Assembly (NCBI GenBank): GCA_003952965.2
Contig: CM025851.1
Span: 6,737,647 to 6,801,646 of the forward strand
From: Morella rubra
Lineage: Eukaryota; Streptophyta; Magnoliopsida; Fagales; Myricaceae
Length of the DNA: 64,000 bases
Reading direction: 5' to 3'
Shown: one piece after another, positions 1-11,100 of the stretch
How the letters are laid out: each line of letters opens with the position of its first letter
Position numbering within the stretch: the first letter of the stretch is position 1
Notes under the pieces: generated by a model
Database searches by the model: none
Told to the model about the DNA's origin: nothing
The model's input: the letters and a program-made list of their open reading frames with translations, nothing else
Position numbers and translations under genes: made by a program

Positions 1-361
1 ACACCTTAACCTGTACAAGAAAGTCTGTTCTAGAGAACAAGGGGAAACATGGTCTATAATATATATTAGTCTGTACTGATATCTTCCAATCATTTGGATG
101 ATGCCATCTGGTGCCCTTTTTTCAACTGATGGCCCTGCTGCGAAAGACGCCCTAAATCACAATGTCTTCTATATCTTAGCTGCGAACTGTTTCTCCATCT
201 AGTTGTCATACTGTAGAAACCTGGGTATTGATGCTTTCTATTACAGACATAATTATTTTCTCTGCAAGGAAATGACACTTCCATCAATATTTTAATGGCA
301 CTAGAAGTTGTTGTCTAGTGACTTACCTCTCCATTTTCCGTTTCTGCTTCCCTTTGCATAG

Positions 362-526
362 ATGGCCGTGCTGGCGAAGCAATGCGTGGATGAGGATCCC
401 ATCCTAAGGCCTGACATGAAGCAATTGGTGATTTCCTTATCTCAGATTCTCCTGTCTTCTGTGGAGTGGGAAGCAACTCTTGCTGGGAACAGCCAAGTGT
501 TCAGTGGCCTTGTCCAAGGAAGATAG
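362..526 (+). CDS. LYK3: LysM receptor-like kinase, last exon (partial)
   Basis: The final exon of a LysM-domain receptor-like kinase enters from outside the window. A T-rich tract ending in AG at 360-361 precedes an open frame of 54 codons that stops at 524-526. The peptide carries the end of the kinase C-lobe (ALAKQC-like AVLAKQCVDEDP, then the invariant-Arg region ILRPDMKQ) and ends in QVFSGLVQGR, a C-terminus I associate with Arabidopsis LYK3 (At1g51940). Such proteins sit in the plasma membrane and take part in chitin or lipochitooligosaccharide perception; that role is family knowledge. The ectodomain, transmembrane segment and catalytic loop lie upstream of position 1, so the exact LYK subclass rests on the tail alone. 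The first 361 bases look like intron; I recognise no other exon there. Confidence 0.8.
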   Translation: MAVLAKQCVDEDPILRPDMKQLVISLSQILLSSVEWEATLAGNSQVFSGLVQGR

Positions 527-1498
527 TGGTGGAGAAATTTCTTTTCAACCCACTGTTTGAAGTTTGCCTTTTCTCTTTACACTCGACCTGTTCCCTACTT
601 ATCTCTGTAGTTACGTGTGTATATTAGCTCAGGTACCCCACTAAAGTGGAAAGGTTGGGGTATCCTTTATATTGTCCGCGGCTTCGTTCTTCCTTTTAAA
701 GTGTTGTATTCTTTTAAAGCTAGTGAGAAAATTTTGGTGAAAAATGTGATGAGGGTGGATTTTATTTTATTTTCTAAGCAGCTGAGGGTGGATGTTGTTT
801 TGTAATAGGAGATCCTTCACGAGCTTACCCTATTGATCTTTAGCCCAATCATTTTAAGTTAACCTTTTCTACGTAGCTGTTTCACTCCAAACCTCTGTTG
901 ATTATGTGGCTCTTTTGAGAATAGACATGGATACAACACAAGTTTTTAGGGGTACCGCCTCTTTCATAAACAAAAAAGGAAAAAAAAACACAAAAATTCA
1001 ACCTCATAGATGCTAATATGTCCAGTTTGGGATAGATGTCTAAACGGGGACCTCGGCATGCCTTGTCCATCAAGAACGCTCTCTCTCTTTGAACTTTGAA
1101 TGGTTGCAAAGCGTGAAAAGGGTGCAGAATCTTTGATCAATCTTTCTTTAGTCCGATGCTTTCCTTTGAGGAAAAGAAAAAGTTGCTTCTTTTTCCGCAG
1201 TCATGATGAATTGGGAATTGAGTGCATGATCCCTTTGAACTATTTCAGTCTTCAATCCCTTTCCTGTGTGTGGTGGGACATGCATCTCGAACTGGAACCT
1301 AGTCTGCATCTCGATCAACACTCGGCATTTAATGTGCATGTATGAGTTGGGTTGGGACCGAACAAACAGGTATTAAATGCCATTGTAACAATTTTATTTA
1401 TACATCTCACGACATCGTAGTCATTTTATTTGTAAAATTATACATCTCCCCAACATGGCCCATATAATGTCAGACGAAGGAAAACCTAATTACCTGAA
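527..1498. other. Convergent intergenic region
   Basis: This is the shared 3' flank of the LysM kinase (plus strand) and the dioxygenase (minus strand). It is moderately AT-rich with short open frames on both strands that show no family resemblance. I see no RNA gene or mobile element. Confidence 0.6.
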
Positions 1499-3535
1499 CT
1501 ACTTGCAAAGTGAAGCTAGTATACGGCGCGGCGGATTGAATGATCTTCGAGAGTGAAGAACAGCCCAATTATCCAGCAAAAGAACATCACCTTTCTGCCA
1601 AGGAAAGGCTACAGATTCCTCTTCAAGGATGTTAAGGCAGTCATAGATGATATCAGCTGGTAATGGTTTGCCATCCCCAAAGGTAACAGCTTTCACAGGA
1701 TCATTCCTTGCATCCTCCCAGCCCGTATAAGCAGCAACCATGCTGTTAAACCAAATCTTGCGCTGCCGTGTCTTGTCGTATTTGATAGCTGGGATTGGAC
1801 CCATTATTGTTTTCACTGCATCCCCCTGCCATTCCAACTTCATACCCAATTTTGCAGCCCTGCCAGTAGACCCATATTATCTCAGGGTCCAAATAATAAA
1901 TAGATAATATACGACCGTGGAACAGAACTCTGCTAATTAAACATGTCATCTAGAGCATTTCTGAAAGGGTATATATTGTGCAGTGTCCAATTTGTTAATC
2001 TCTCATTGGTATAAACTGTGAACTACAACTTGCGCTGCACAAATCCCCGAGAGAACAATATCAATTCAAAATGTCAAACCATGGCTCAAAAGTTCGAAAA
2101 ACAAACCTTTGCTCAGCAACACTCTTGTCTTTGGTCAAGAATGTAGACTTCCATCCGCGACCAATCGGAGACGACGGGTCATCATCTTCTCCTAATACCC
2201 GCGTATATAACAAACCATGCTCTTCCAGTCGTTCAACGAATTCTGTGTGCTTCTCTTTCATTCTTTCGTAGACAATGTGGCTAAGAACTAGAGGAGTTTC
2301 TCCCCCATTTCCGGGCTCTACTTCACAGAAGAAAAACAATTTGGAGGGGAACTCCGGAACCTGTACAGAAATCGTAGGTGAGTCGGTAATTCATAAACAA
2401 GGCCAAACATCCAGGGTTGGAAAACAATAATACTTCCGTAATAGGATATGAAACAGTTGTGTCGTTTTTTGGTCCTGAAGATGGTAGCCAAACGGTATGT
2501 CGTTTCAGGTTTGAGATAAATCGATGAAGGACGACACACCCTTTGCGGTGCTGTCAGCTAAAAGTGATACAGAAACGCCATATCGTTCGCAAGTAACGAC
2601 AGCGTGTCGTTTTTGAGGATTAGGTTTTAATAAATGTCATTGTTTCAATGTTTGTTTTGTCCTGGCAAAAGATTTGTGGCGGTTTAGATGTTAAGACAAT
2701 TTTTTATATTTGTATTTTTTAAAAAATAGTATAATTTTTTTTAGATCGATAAAAATTATGTTAAAAATTATTAAAATTTGTAAAAAAAATATTAAGATTG
2801 ATAAAAAATTATTTAAATTGATAAAAAAGTAATTATAAGAAAGTTTTTTTTTTTTAACTTTTTGAAATCAATCCAACCATATTCGATGTTTATTAGTAAA
2901 ACATATGGCTTTAGTGGTTCTTCGAAAGCATAATCGTAAAATAATTCCGTGAAAACAAACGGGCTTAACGGAGAAAACTGTTTCCTTTTCGCTTTTTTTT
3001 TTAAAAGGTTTTTAATTAAGGAGCAAACAAGCTTAACGGATATATATCACCACACAACCATTTTTGTACGTTAGATCTCGTGCAGACTGACGACTATCCA
3101 CCGATTCTGAATAAAATATGAGATCTAGCTACCTAATTATCCAAAAAAGTTGTATGAATTTACGGAATATACCTGAGCCATTTCATGGTGGAAAGGAATC
3201 TTCTGGTCGGCCGGGGACTCATTGGCCGTGAAAACCCGACCCACGATGTTGGTCCGAGGGGCGGCTCCTCCCACATAAGGAAGCTCCTCGAAACCAAAGG
3301 CCTCGACGACGTCGTTGAAGTCCGAGGCTGTCTCAACCGGAAAGCCCCTGAAGAGTACGGCACCGGACTTGTGGAGCAAAGAGTCGAGAAATCGTTTCTC
3401 TCTTTTGATGGCCTCCGTGAAAGGAGAGAGAGAGATCAATGAAGTTCTGGGGCTCGGAGATAGAACCGACGGGAATTGAATTCCGTCGTAAGACGTTTGA
3501 TTGGGGACTTGGATTTCCATGAAAGCCTCCGCCAT
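1499..3535 (-). CDS. TauD/clavaminate synthase-like dioxygenase
   Basis: This is a non-haem Fe(II) oxygenase of the TauD/TfdA family, closest to the Arabidopsis At3g21360 'clavaminate synthase-like' protein as I recall it. Three exons on the minus strand, 3535-3173, 2360-2107 and 1859-1499, join in phase to give 325 residues, close to the family's length. The metal-binding His-x-Glu lies in FHHEMAQ (about H116 and E118) at the end of exon 1. The distal His is H308 in DNWAVLHSRR, followed by the PPRR segment expected to bind the co-substrate carboxylate. Other family landmarks are LPYVGGAAPRT, GEDDDPSSPIGRGWKS and NSMVAAYTGWED. The substrate is unknown. The frame is open upstream to 3763, but I chose 3535 because MAEAF matches the family start and the extension has no homology I recognise. 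Intact; no missing key residue. Confidence 0.9.
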
Positions 3536-4819
3536 GGTTATTTCTTTTGTTTGCTCTGTGAACAACTCACGGTGTGGCCTTCGGACTGCAGGGACGTGAT
3601 CCTGTGGATGTTTGCTGGGGGAAGAGCGCGAGTCTCTGCGCTTCGCGTCCAGGTTCAATGAACCGGTGGTTTTTTCACGAGACATCATGTCACATGACTG
3701 ATGACTGGGATAATAGTGGGCTGGGTTAGCCGTGAATATGGGAGATGGGCCCGGCCCAAACATAAACCACTACCATTTAAAAGTTACAAGCAAACCAGGC
3801 CACACGGACCAGTAGAAAACAGAGCCGCCAACCAAATGGGCAACCAGTAGGCCTCCAAACACTTAAACCCGGCCGAATGTTACGTCGGAATAATGACATT
3901 TGATCCCGATTTCGTCCCTAAAAAGAAAAGAAAACAAGAAAAAAAAGAGCACAGTTAAATATATTTTGTACTTTTTAATTATAAGAGTTTTAACATTTTA
4001 TACCTATCAATTATTAATTTTAAATATTTTATACTATTAGTTAAATTTTTCATAAAGCTAAGATTTTACTCTATTTCTTTCTCATAAAATAATCATTTAA
4101 ATAAAAAAGGGACAACATTATCATTTTGTACATCAAAATATTATTTTCTTTCTAAATTAATTAAAATTTTTAATAAAAAGTATAAAATATCTAAAATTAA
4201 TAATTTGTGAGTAAATGTGATAAAAATAATATATTGAGATGACATGTCAAGACTATAAATGGAGTCCGTAAAATATTCTTATTCGAAAAAAATCGAGAAA
4301 GTTTGGCTATTTTTTATTTAGTTTTGAAAAATATTTTTTGTGTAATGATTAAGATAAAATTTATTTATTTTTTATTGGAGATAGTGTAAATTCTCTTAAG
4401 ATTGGTAAAAATTTTGTTAAAATTATTAGAATTTGTAAAAAGTTTTTGGAGTTTATAACAAATTATTGAAATTTGTAAAAATTAGAATTAATGAAAAAAT
4501 AATTGTAATAATTTTTAAATTTTTTTTTTAAATTAGCCAACATAGCCAAAGTCTAATTGCATTTTCTTCTCTGAAATTCTCAAATTGTTGGGATTAAGTG
4601 ATGCGTTTCTTTTTAAGACTGATTTGTTTCGGTAAACCAATTAACAGACTTTTATCGCAACCAGCACCAAATATTTGTCACTGGAGTCTGGACTGCGGGT
4701 CGCTCGTGGTCATAGAGTTGCTCCCTTCTAGAAAAGACGCAAAATAGCCCGCCTTTACAGAACCTTAACAAGAGAATTCAAACGGAAACGCACAGCGAAA
4801 GCGAGAGAGAGAGAGAGAG
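3536..4819. other. Divergent intergenic region, AT-rich
   Basis: This is the shared upstream region of the minus-strand dioxygenase and the plus-strand gene at 4820. The centre (about 3900-4550) is very AT-rich with many oligo-A and oligo-T tracts. A short GA microsatellite at about 4803-4819 directly precedes the downstream start codon and probably lies in its 5' UTR. No gene or mobile element is recognised. Confidence 0.6.
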
Positions 4820-7416
4820 ATGCCTAGGAACGAAGGGAAAGCGAAGTCGGGAAGGAAAGCACTGAAGGATCTATCGAACAACAACAATGGTGGAAGGCTC
4901 TCGAAGGACTTGAATTCAAAGAAGAAATTATCGGAGAAGGGTAACGAGGATCAGTCCCAGGCCGTCGAAAAGGACAACGCCCTCGACCGCCTTCTGTTCG
5001 TCCAGTCCGATCTCTCTTCTCTAATTAACCAGGTAGCATTCTCAGCGAGAGAGAGACCCCTAGCAAATCTCTTTAGTTATTGTGTACTGTGACTGGAAAA
5101 TGAAGGAAAGGGAGAACTGAAGTGTTTTGCGTCTTTAAAATGTACATTTGTGAAATAGAAGATAATTTTTTTTTTCAGAGACAATAAGAGTTTACATTTA
5201 ATCTTTATCGCAATTAGCTTCGAATGAGTGACAACCTTGGAGTTCTTTTCAAGTTATAGAAAACGTTGTGCTTTAGGTCTGTTGGATCTTGGAGTTATGT
5301 AAATCTTGTTATTGATTCGTTTCACTGCTCTCTTTGAGGTTTGGGTGGATATGAAATATTGGAAAAAGAGAGGTTTTGCTTTAGAATGTAGGGGAAGTTC
5401 TTAATGGAGGTTTTACTTCAATGTCCGTGATTGTCTTTCCATTTTTTCTGCAAATGCATTCTGTGTCTATCCTTTTCTGATGGGAATATGTACTAGACTG
5501 AGAACGTTTGCAAAATAGTGCTTAGGCTCTATGTTGACATATTAGATGCTAGTTGACTAATAACACTGAGGTAACAAGGTGTCACACGGCACAAATTGAT
5601 CCAGTCAAATGTATGTCTCTCCAAAGTCTGAAACTGATGCGCAAGACGGATGAAGGTGAGTAACAAATGATCATTCCTACGAATTGATATAAGAGCATTT
5701 AGTACGTACTGACTGCTATGTGGTTTTGGAGAAGTGTCAACACTTTTTTCTACTAGGAATGAAAATATAATACTTTATACTGCTTTGGTATGCTGAGCCG
5801 CTTATAGTACTTGTTTCTGCTCGAACACCACTAGCTGTGATTTGTTACATTGGTCTCAGTGCTCCTCTTAGAGGGAGTTCCTCTATGTTTAGTTTTTTCT
5901 GCATTTCTTGCTCGATCATGCATGAATTGATATGTAAAACTGCAGATTGATGAACTAGTTGTGCAAGCATTAAAACTGAAGGCAACGAGCAAACAGGGGA
6001 GAAAAGAAATTGAATCTTTCACTCATTTCTTGTCGGAAATGCTTTCCTCTTTAAAGGTTAATCTTCCTGTCTATTTTGTCATGATATCCCACTTAAGCAC
6101 ATTCTCGTACTGATATCGACTACCATCTGCTCCAAATGCAGCCATGGTTTCCCAGATTTCAGAATGTGCTCTCCAGTGATCCTGGGGAATCTGAGAATCA
6201 GCAAAGACAGACTGGGGCAACTCAAATAGAGCCTTCAACTGGTGAATTCGAAAGCGATGATCTTGACAGTCCGGAACAAACCAAGTTGGAGTCATTAATC
6301 TCGCCTTCTCCCCTCGTGTCATGGCGTGCTGACTGCACTATTGAGAGAGGTAGACAGCTGTTTCTGCTGACGCCTCTTCCTATGTCGAAAGCATTATCAT
6401 CGAAACATCAGGGCCCATCAAAATCCATGTTTGAACGGATTACTTCAAATGCTACTGCTGGGCCACCTTCTTTTTTCACTATTTCCGAACACATAAATGA
6501 TGATTTGCTGGATGGAGTACCTATAAGGCCAACTCCACGAAAGCCTTTTGATTCTGTTGCGACTGAAATGGGAAACACTCTACAGTGTGAATTTGCATCT
6601 TCACCCCTGTTTTCAAAACAAGACCGCTCCATGCTTGTGATGACTCCATGCTTAAAAATGTCACCTCCAAAATCTTGTGTATTGCTTGAACCTATATCGG
6701 AGTCCTCTCATCAAGGCTATCCGAGGGTTCATAAGTCCACCCCATATCCTGTTGGAATTCATTGCAGTAGTCCACAGCGTTCTGGATCTTCTGGGAGTGA
6801 TACTTCTGAGGGTCTCGCTTTGAAGTATCCAGAGCTCTTGGGGATCCAGCAGGCTTATAAACCAGGCATTGGAAAGAAAAAGGTTGATGCATCATCAGAT
6901 TGGTTCGTGTCACCTCCCAAAACATGCGTCTTACTGAACCCACCTGATGAGAAGTCATTGAAGAATGCAGATGATGAGTCCAAGATGCTTATAGCATCGC
7001 ATGTTTTGAATGAGCAAATGAACTTGTCTTTATCGAAGGAGGATGATGTTCAATGTAGCTTTCAGCAAACCAACAATTCTTGTAACCAAGGTATTGTTTT
7101 TCATATATTTCTGTTTTTTTTGGTTAACTCTCTATGCATGGTAAACACGATACAGAGAATAAAAGTCTCTTTTACCACAGAACCTCTTGCTGCAAATATC
7201 GCGTTTATTAAGAGCACTCCAATGTGGAAGGAACCTGAAAGCATGATCCGCAGAGGCAGAGTTCCTGGTGAGAATACCCTAAAGAAAGAGTTGTGGACAA
7301 AGTTTGAAGCAGCATCTGTTCATGAGCTTCGTTTTAATGCCTCTGTACGCCAACATACTGCTCAGAAAGGATTTCTCGACTTACTAGATGAGGCCTCTTG
7401 TGATGAGGAAAGTTGA
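4820..7416 (+). CDS. Plant protein of unknown function, Ser/Pro-rich
   Basis: I do not recognise this family with certainty. Four exons, 4820-5032, 5946-6056, 6142-7090 and 7181-7416, join in phase to give 502 residues. The N-terminus (residues 1-60) is rich in Lys, Arg and Asn, starting MPRNEGKAKSGRKALKDLSN, and looks like a nuclear localisation region. A predicted helical stretch (about 62-108) follows. The long exon 3 is Ser/Pro-rich and low in predicted structure, with a conserved-looking core around LVSWRADCTIERGRQLFLLT. A short motif occurs twice, SPPKSCVLLEP at 282-292 and SPPKTCVLLNP at 365-375. The C-terminus includes STPMWKEPES and ends in an acidic tail. Many SP and TP dipeptides suggest a proline-directed kinase substrate, which is inference only. 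The 90-nt last intron has no in-frame stop, so its retention would keep the frame open. Start chosen as the first ATG after the GA-rich leader. Confidence 0.75.
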
Positions 7417-8104
7417 GGCATCAAAGCTTGAGCTAGCAAACTTACAAATTTTTCTTTAATCTTTTTGGTATGTAAATGGTGGTTCGTTTCAAGTATTTAG
7501 GGAACTCTATATTTGGTTTTCGTACCACCTATGACGCATGAGTCTCATGGTGTTTTGCTTTGGTTCCCGGCTGATGATTTCCTGTTCAACACATATGAAA
7601 ATTATGTTTGGTGTCCTCATTTTCTTCAACGAACGAGTAATATAGTTTTCTTGTTAAAGACATTTCAAAATCACTGTGAACTACCTGTGGCTAATTTCTT
7701 ACCTCGTTAATTAGTTGCGCCTACAACCAGAATGGATAAAATTTTAAAATTAGGTTAATTTCCTATAACTACCTGGGATTCCTTTAAACTTACCCCATAC
7801 GGCCGTATCGCTTATCGGCTCAGAAAAAACCGAAAACTACTAGTATATTTTCTTGGGGTTGTTAATACCAAAAAGCCAGAGGGTGAACATTGTAGAAAAG
7901 TACGTAAATGAATAGTTCAGAAAAACGAAAGAATTATAAAAGCAATAGGGAAAATATTTTAGAACTTACAAGCATCGGTTTGTTTCGGAACGTGTACCGT
8001 TTCTATTTCAGTCGATATTTGGCTTCTGGACTCGGGTTCGGTTACTTCAAACTCCCGAAACCCTCTCTCTCTGTTCAAAAACCCTAAGTTGCTTGTCGTC
8101 TTCA
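7417..8104. other. Intergenic region upstream of MMS19
   Basis: This stretch holds the 3' flank of the unknown gene and the promoter plus 5' leader of MMS19. The last 60 bases are CT-rich, as is common in plant leaders. The short open frame around 7513-7710 has no recognisable similarity. No element seen. Confidence 0.5.
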
Positions 8105-11100
8105 ATGGCGGAACCGAGTCAGTTGGGTCAGCTCATTGAGTCGTTCGTCGACTCGTTTCGCTCCCCGACACAGCAGGTTCACGCTTTGCTTCCTTCTGCC
8201 AAAAAATAATTATTTCCATGTGGAATTATCTAAAAGTTTAAAGTTCTTAAATGCCTTACTAGTTGCCTTAGGAAAGTTAACGAAACAAAATGTGGAATTT
8301 TAGCAGGTTTATGTCGTTGTATGTTAAGTCATTAACAGACATCTTCTAAAGCTATCATCATTCGTTTTTTTATTGGACCAAAGTAAATGGAATATTTGTG
8401 TTACGGTTATTGTTGTCATGTGTTTCGTTTACTTCGTTTTCTTTGTGGTTATTATGACCAAAACTAAGATGGGTGTGTGATTCTTGTGTGTTCACCATAC
8501 GTTTCAAATATTGGTGTCTGGAATCAACAATCCTCTTTTTAGACGAAAGACTTGGATGCCCGGAAACCCCCAAATGTCATGTTGTATAGCCAAAGTTGCA
8601 TTTGTCTTGGCTGTCTTGTAGTGAAAGAGGTTGGAATGGTTAAACGAAGGAGAGAAAAGCCAGTGTGTGCATGGGTTTGATGTGGATTTTATAACAAGGT
8701 TGTGGATTACCCATGTTCATGCCACCAACATTGTGGTTTGTAACCTTTAACTATATAACAAAGGATATGGATGCCAAGAAGGGATGTGATCATGATAGCC
8801 TTCCTCATTTTTCTTGCTTATTTTTCTCGATTTATGCGATATTCAATTACAACGGATGTTTGCGTTTACGACTATCAGTGTAATCTTTATATGTAGGTTT
8901 CTAATACAATTTCTGTTGATTAGTCAATTTTTCTTGAAACTTCTATATCGGGTTTATTCCATCTGTTGCATTGTTGTGATATATGTTAAATATACTTGAT
9001 GTGGATGGCACTACAGGCTGCTAGCTTGGACACAATCGCTTCTCTAGTAAAGAATGACACGTTAACTATTGAAAGACTGGTATGCTTCACTTTTATTATT
9101 AAGTTACATATATAATATGCCATATGCCAAGCTGTTTACTTGTCCATCTCTCTTGGTGGGCTTTTTACTGTTTGCTTTGTATTTAGGTCCGAGAGATGGA
9201 GATGTATTTGACGACTACAGATAATATCATTCGTGCGAGAGGTACCTTTATTAATCTCAGGGTTTGTTGGGACTTCTTGCATTTATGGAAAAACTCAAGT
9301 TAATACTCGAACTTGAATGCTTAAAGCTTTTCAAGTAGTTATGCTTTGTGAGTAGTGCAGCACATCTTCCCCTATGTAACTGTGTGTCTGTGATGGTCCC
9401 TTTTAGATATCTGCACGGTAAGTATCTGTGCTATGTACTTGTCTTGGTTGGGTGTTGGAGGGTGTGGGCCTTATAACTTAAAGATATAACTCTAAATTGT
9501 TGATAAGCTTCTTTGTTTCTCTATGAAAATGGAACCAGTGCCTGACCATTTGTTAGAACATTGCAATCCATTCCAGGTATCCTTCTTCTTGGAGAAGTGC
9601 TTACACGTCTACCATCAAAGCCACTAGACAGTGATACTATACACAGCTTGATAGGTTTCTTCACGGACAGATTGGTGAGTATGATTTTTGTTCCTCACTT
9701 ACATACGAAACTTTGATCTTAAGGATTTGAAATATGCATTTTAGCCTTGAAAAGGGTGTAATAATCTATAGATTGTGCTTTTCAGAAATATGAAAAACAC
9801 ATGTAAAGAGGTTTTTGTTAAAAGAAGACCCAATATTTTGCTCAAATATAAGAAATTCAAATTTAGTCCAAAGAATTTCTAAAAGCCAAAAGATATTTAT
9901 CTTTAAAAATTATAGTATGTGACTGTTATCCTCTATTGAATCCCTTTAAACTCTTTGGCTATTTTTTCATTTTCATTTTTACTTTGTTGTAACGTCGTGA
10001 GCATTTTTAGAGGGAAATACTGAGTATACTAGTTGAAAAGAAAGCATTATTTAATGTGATAAAAAATCCTGATTTATGATTATTTGTTACTACAATTTTT
10101 AATTACATAAATGTGTGCTACATATCCTAAAGCCCTATAGTTTTCAAGATATTCTACTTTCTATATATGTAGCAAAATATATATTGAATTGTTAAGAGTA
10201 TTAATTTGGCCCTCCCTAAGATGAATCCCTGGCTTTAGAGGGTTGTCATGATGTAATTACACATTAACATATTTGGGCGGTGTATTTTTTTCATTCTGAT
10301 GAATAATTTTCTTTTTCTTAGTTCTCATCCAAAGTAAATTACAAAATTCTGTCCAATTACTCCTTGATGTTCCTTATTATTCAGGCTGTAAACGATTCTT
10401 GATGAAGAGATCAGACATTTGTTTTTCCATATCTTTTAGAAAAGTACTTTCCAACTCTCATCATGGTAATAGCTGAGAACTCTGTATACTAGAATTCTTG
10501 GTGTCAGCTTAGAGGTGGGGCTGGTGTCTCTTTCCCTTGGAGGGGTGTTTGGAGGTCATTGTGCCCAATGAAAGTTTCCTTCTTTGTGTGGGAGGCTGTG
10601 CGTGGTAGGAGTTTAACTATTGACAATCTTCGTAGAAGGGGTATGATCATGGCTGATTGGTGTTTCTTATGCCGCTGTGGTGGGGAATCAGTTCATCATG
10701 TCTTGTTGCATTGTCCTTATGCAAGAGAGTTGTGGTCTCATGTGCTTTGTATCCTTAATCTTCAATGGGTTATGCCAGAAAAAGTGAAAGATGTGCTGTG
10801 GTGTTGGAAGAGGAGGCTTAAAAACCCTTTTGCTAAGGCTATTTGGAGAATGATACCCCATTGTATCTGGTGGTGCCTGTGGTGGGAGCGTAATAATAGA
10901 TGTTTTGAGGATTGTTCTTTGTCTTTGGATAGGTTGCAGGGTGTTTCTTGTCTTTACATTTTTGTTGGGCGAACTCGGTGCTTGGTTGCCCTTTTCTAGA
11001 TTTTGGATTTCGTTAGTTTTCTAGCTTGTTTGGATTTGATTTCGGTATAGTTCTTTGTACTGTCTTCACTCTTTCAAGTGAGATTGGCTTATTCATCAAA

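Noticed and set aside
2700..2870. Highly AT-rich tract in dioxygenase intron 1 resembling an element
   Set aside because: Only simple A/T repeats; no inverted or direct terminal repeats found.
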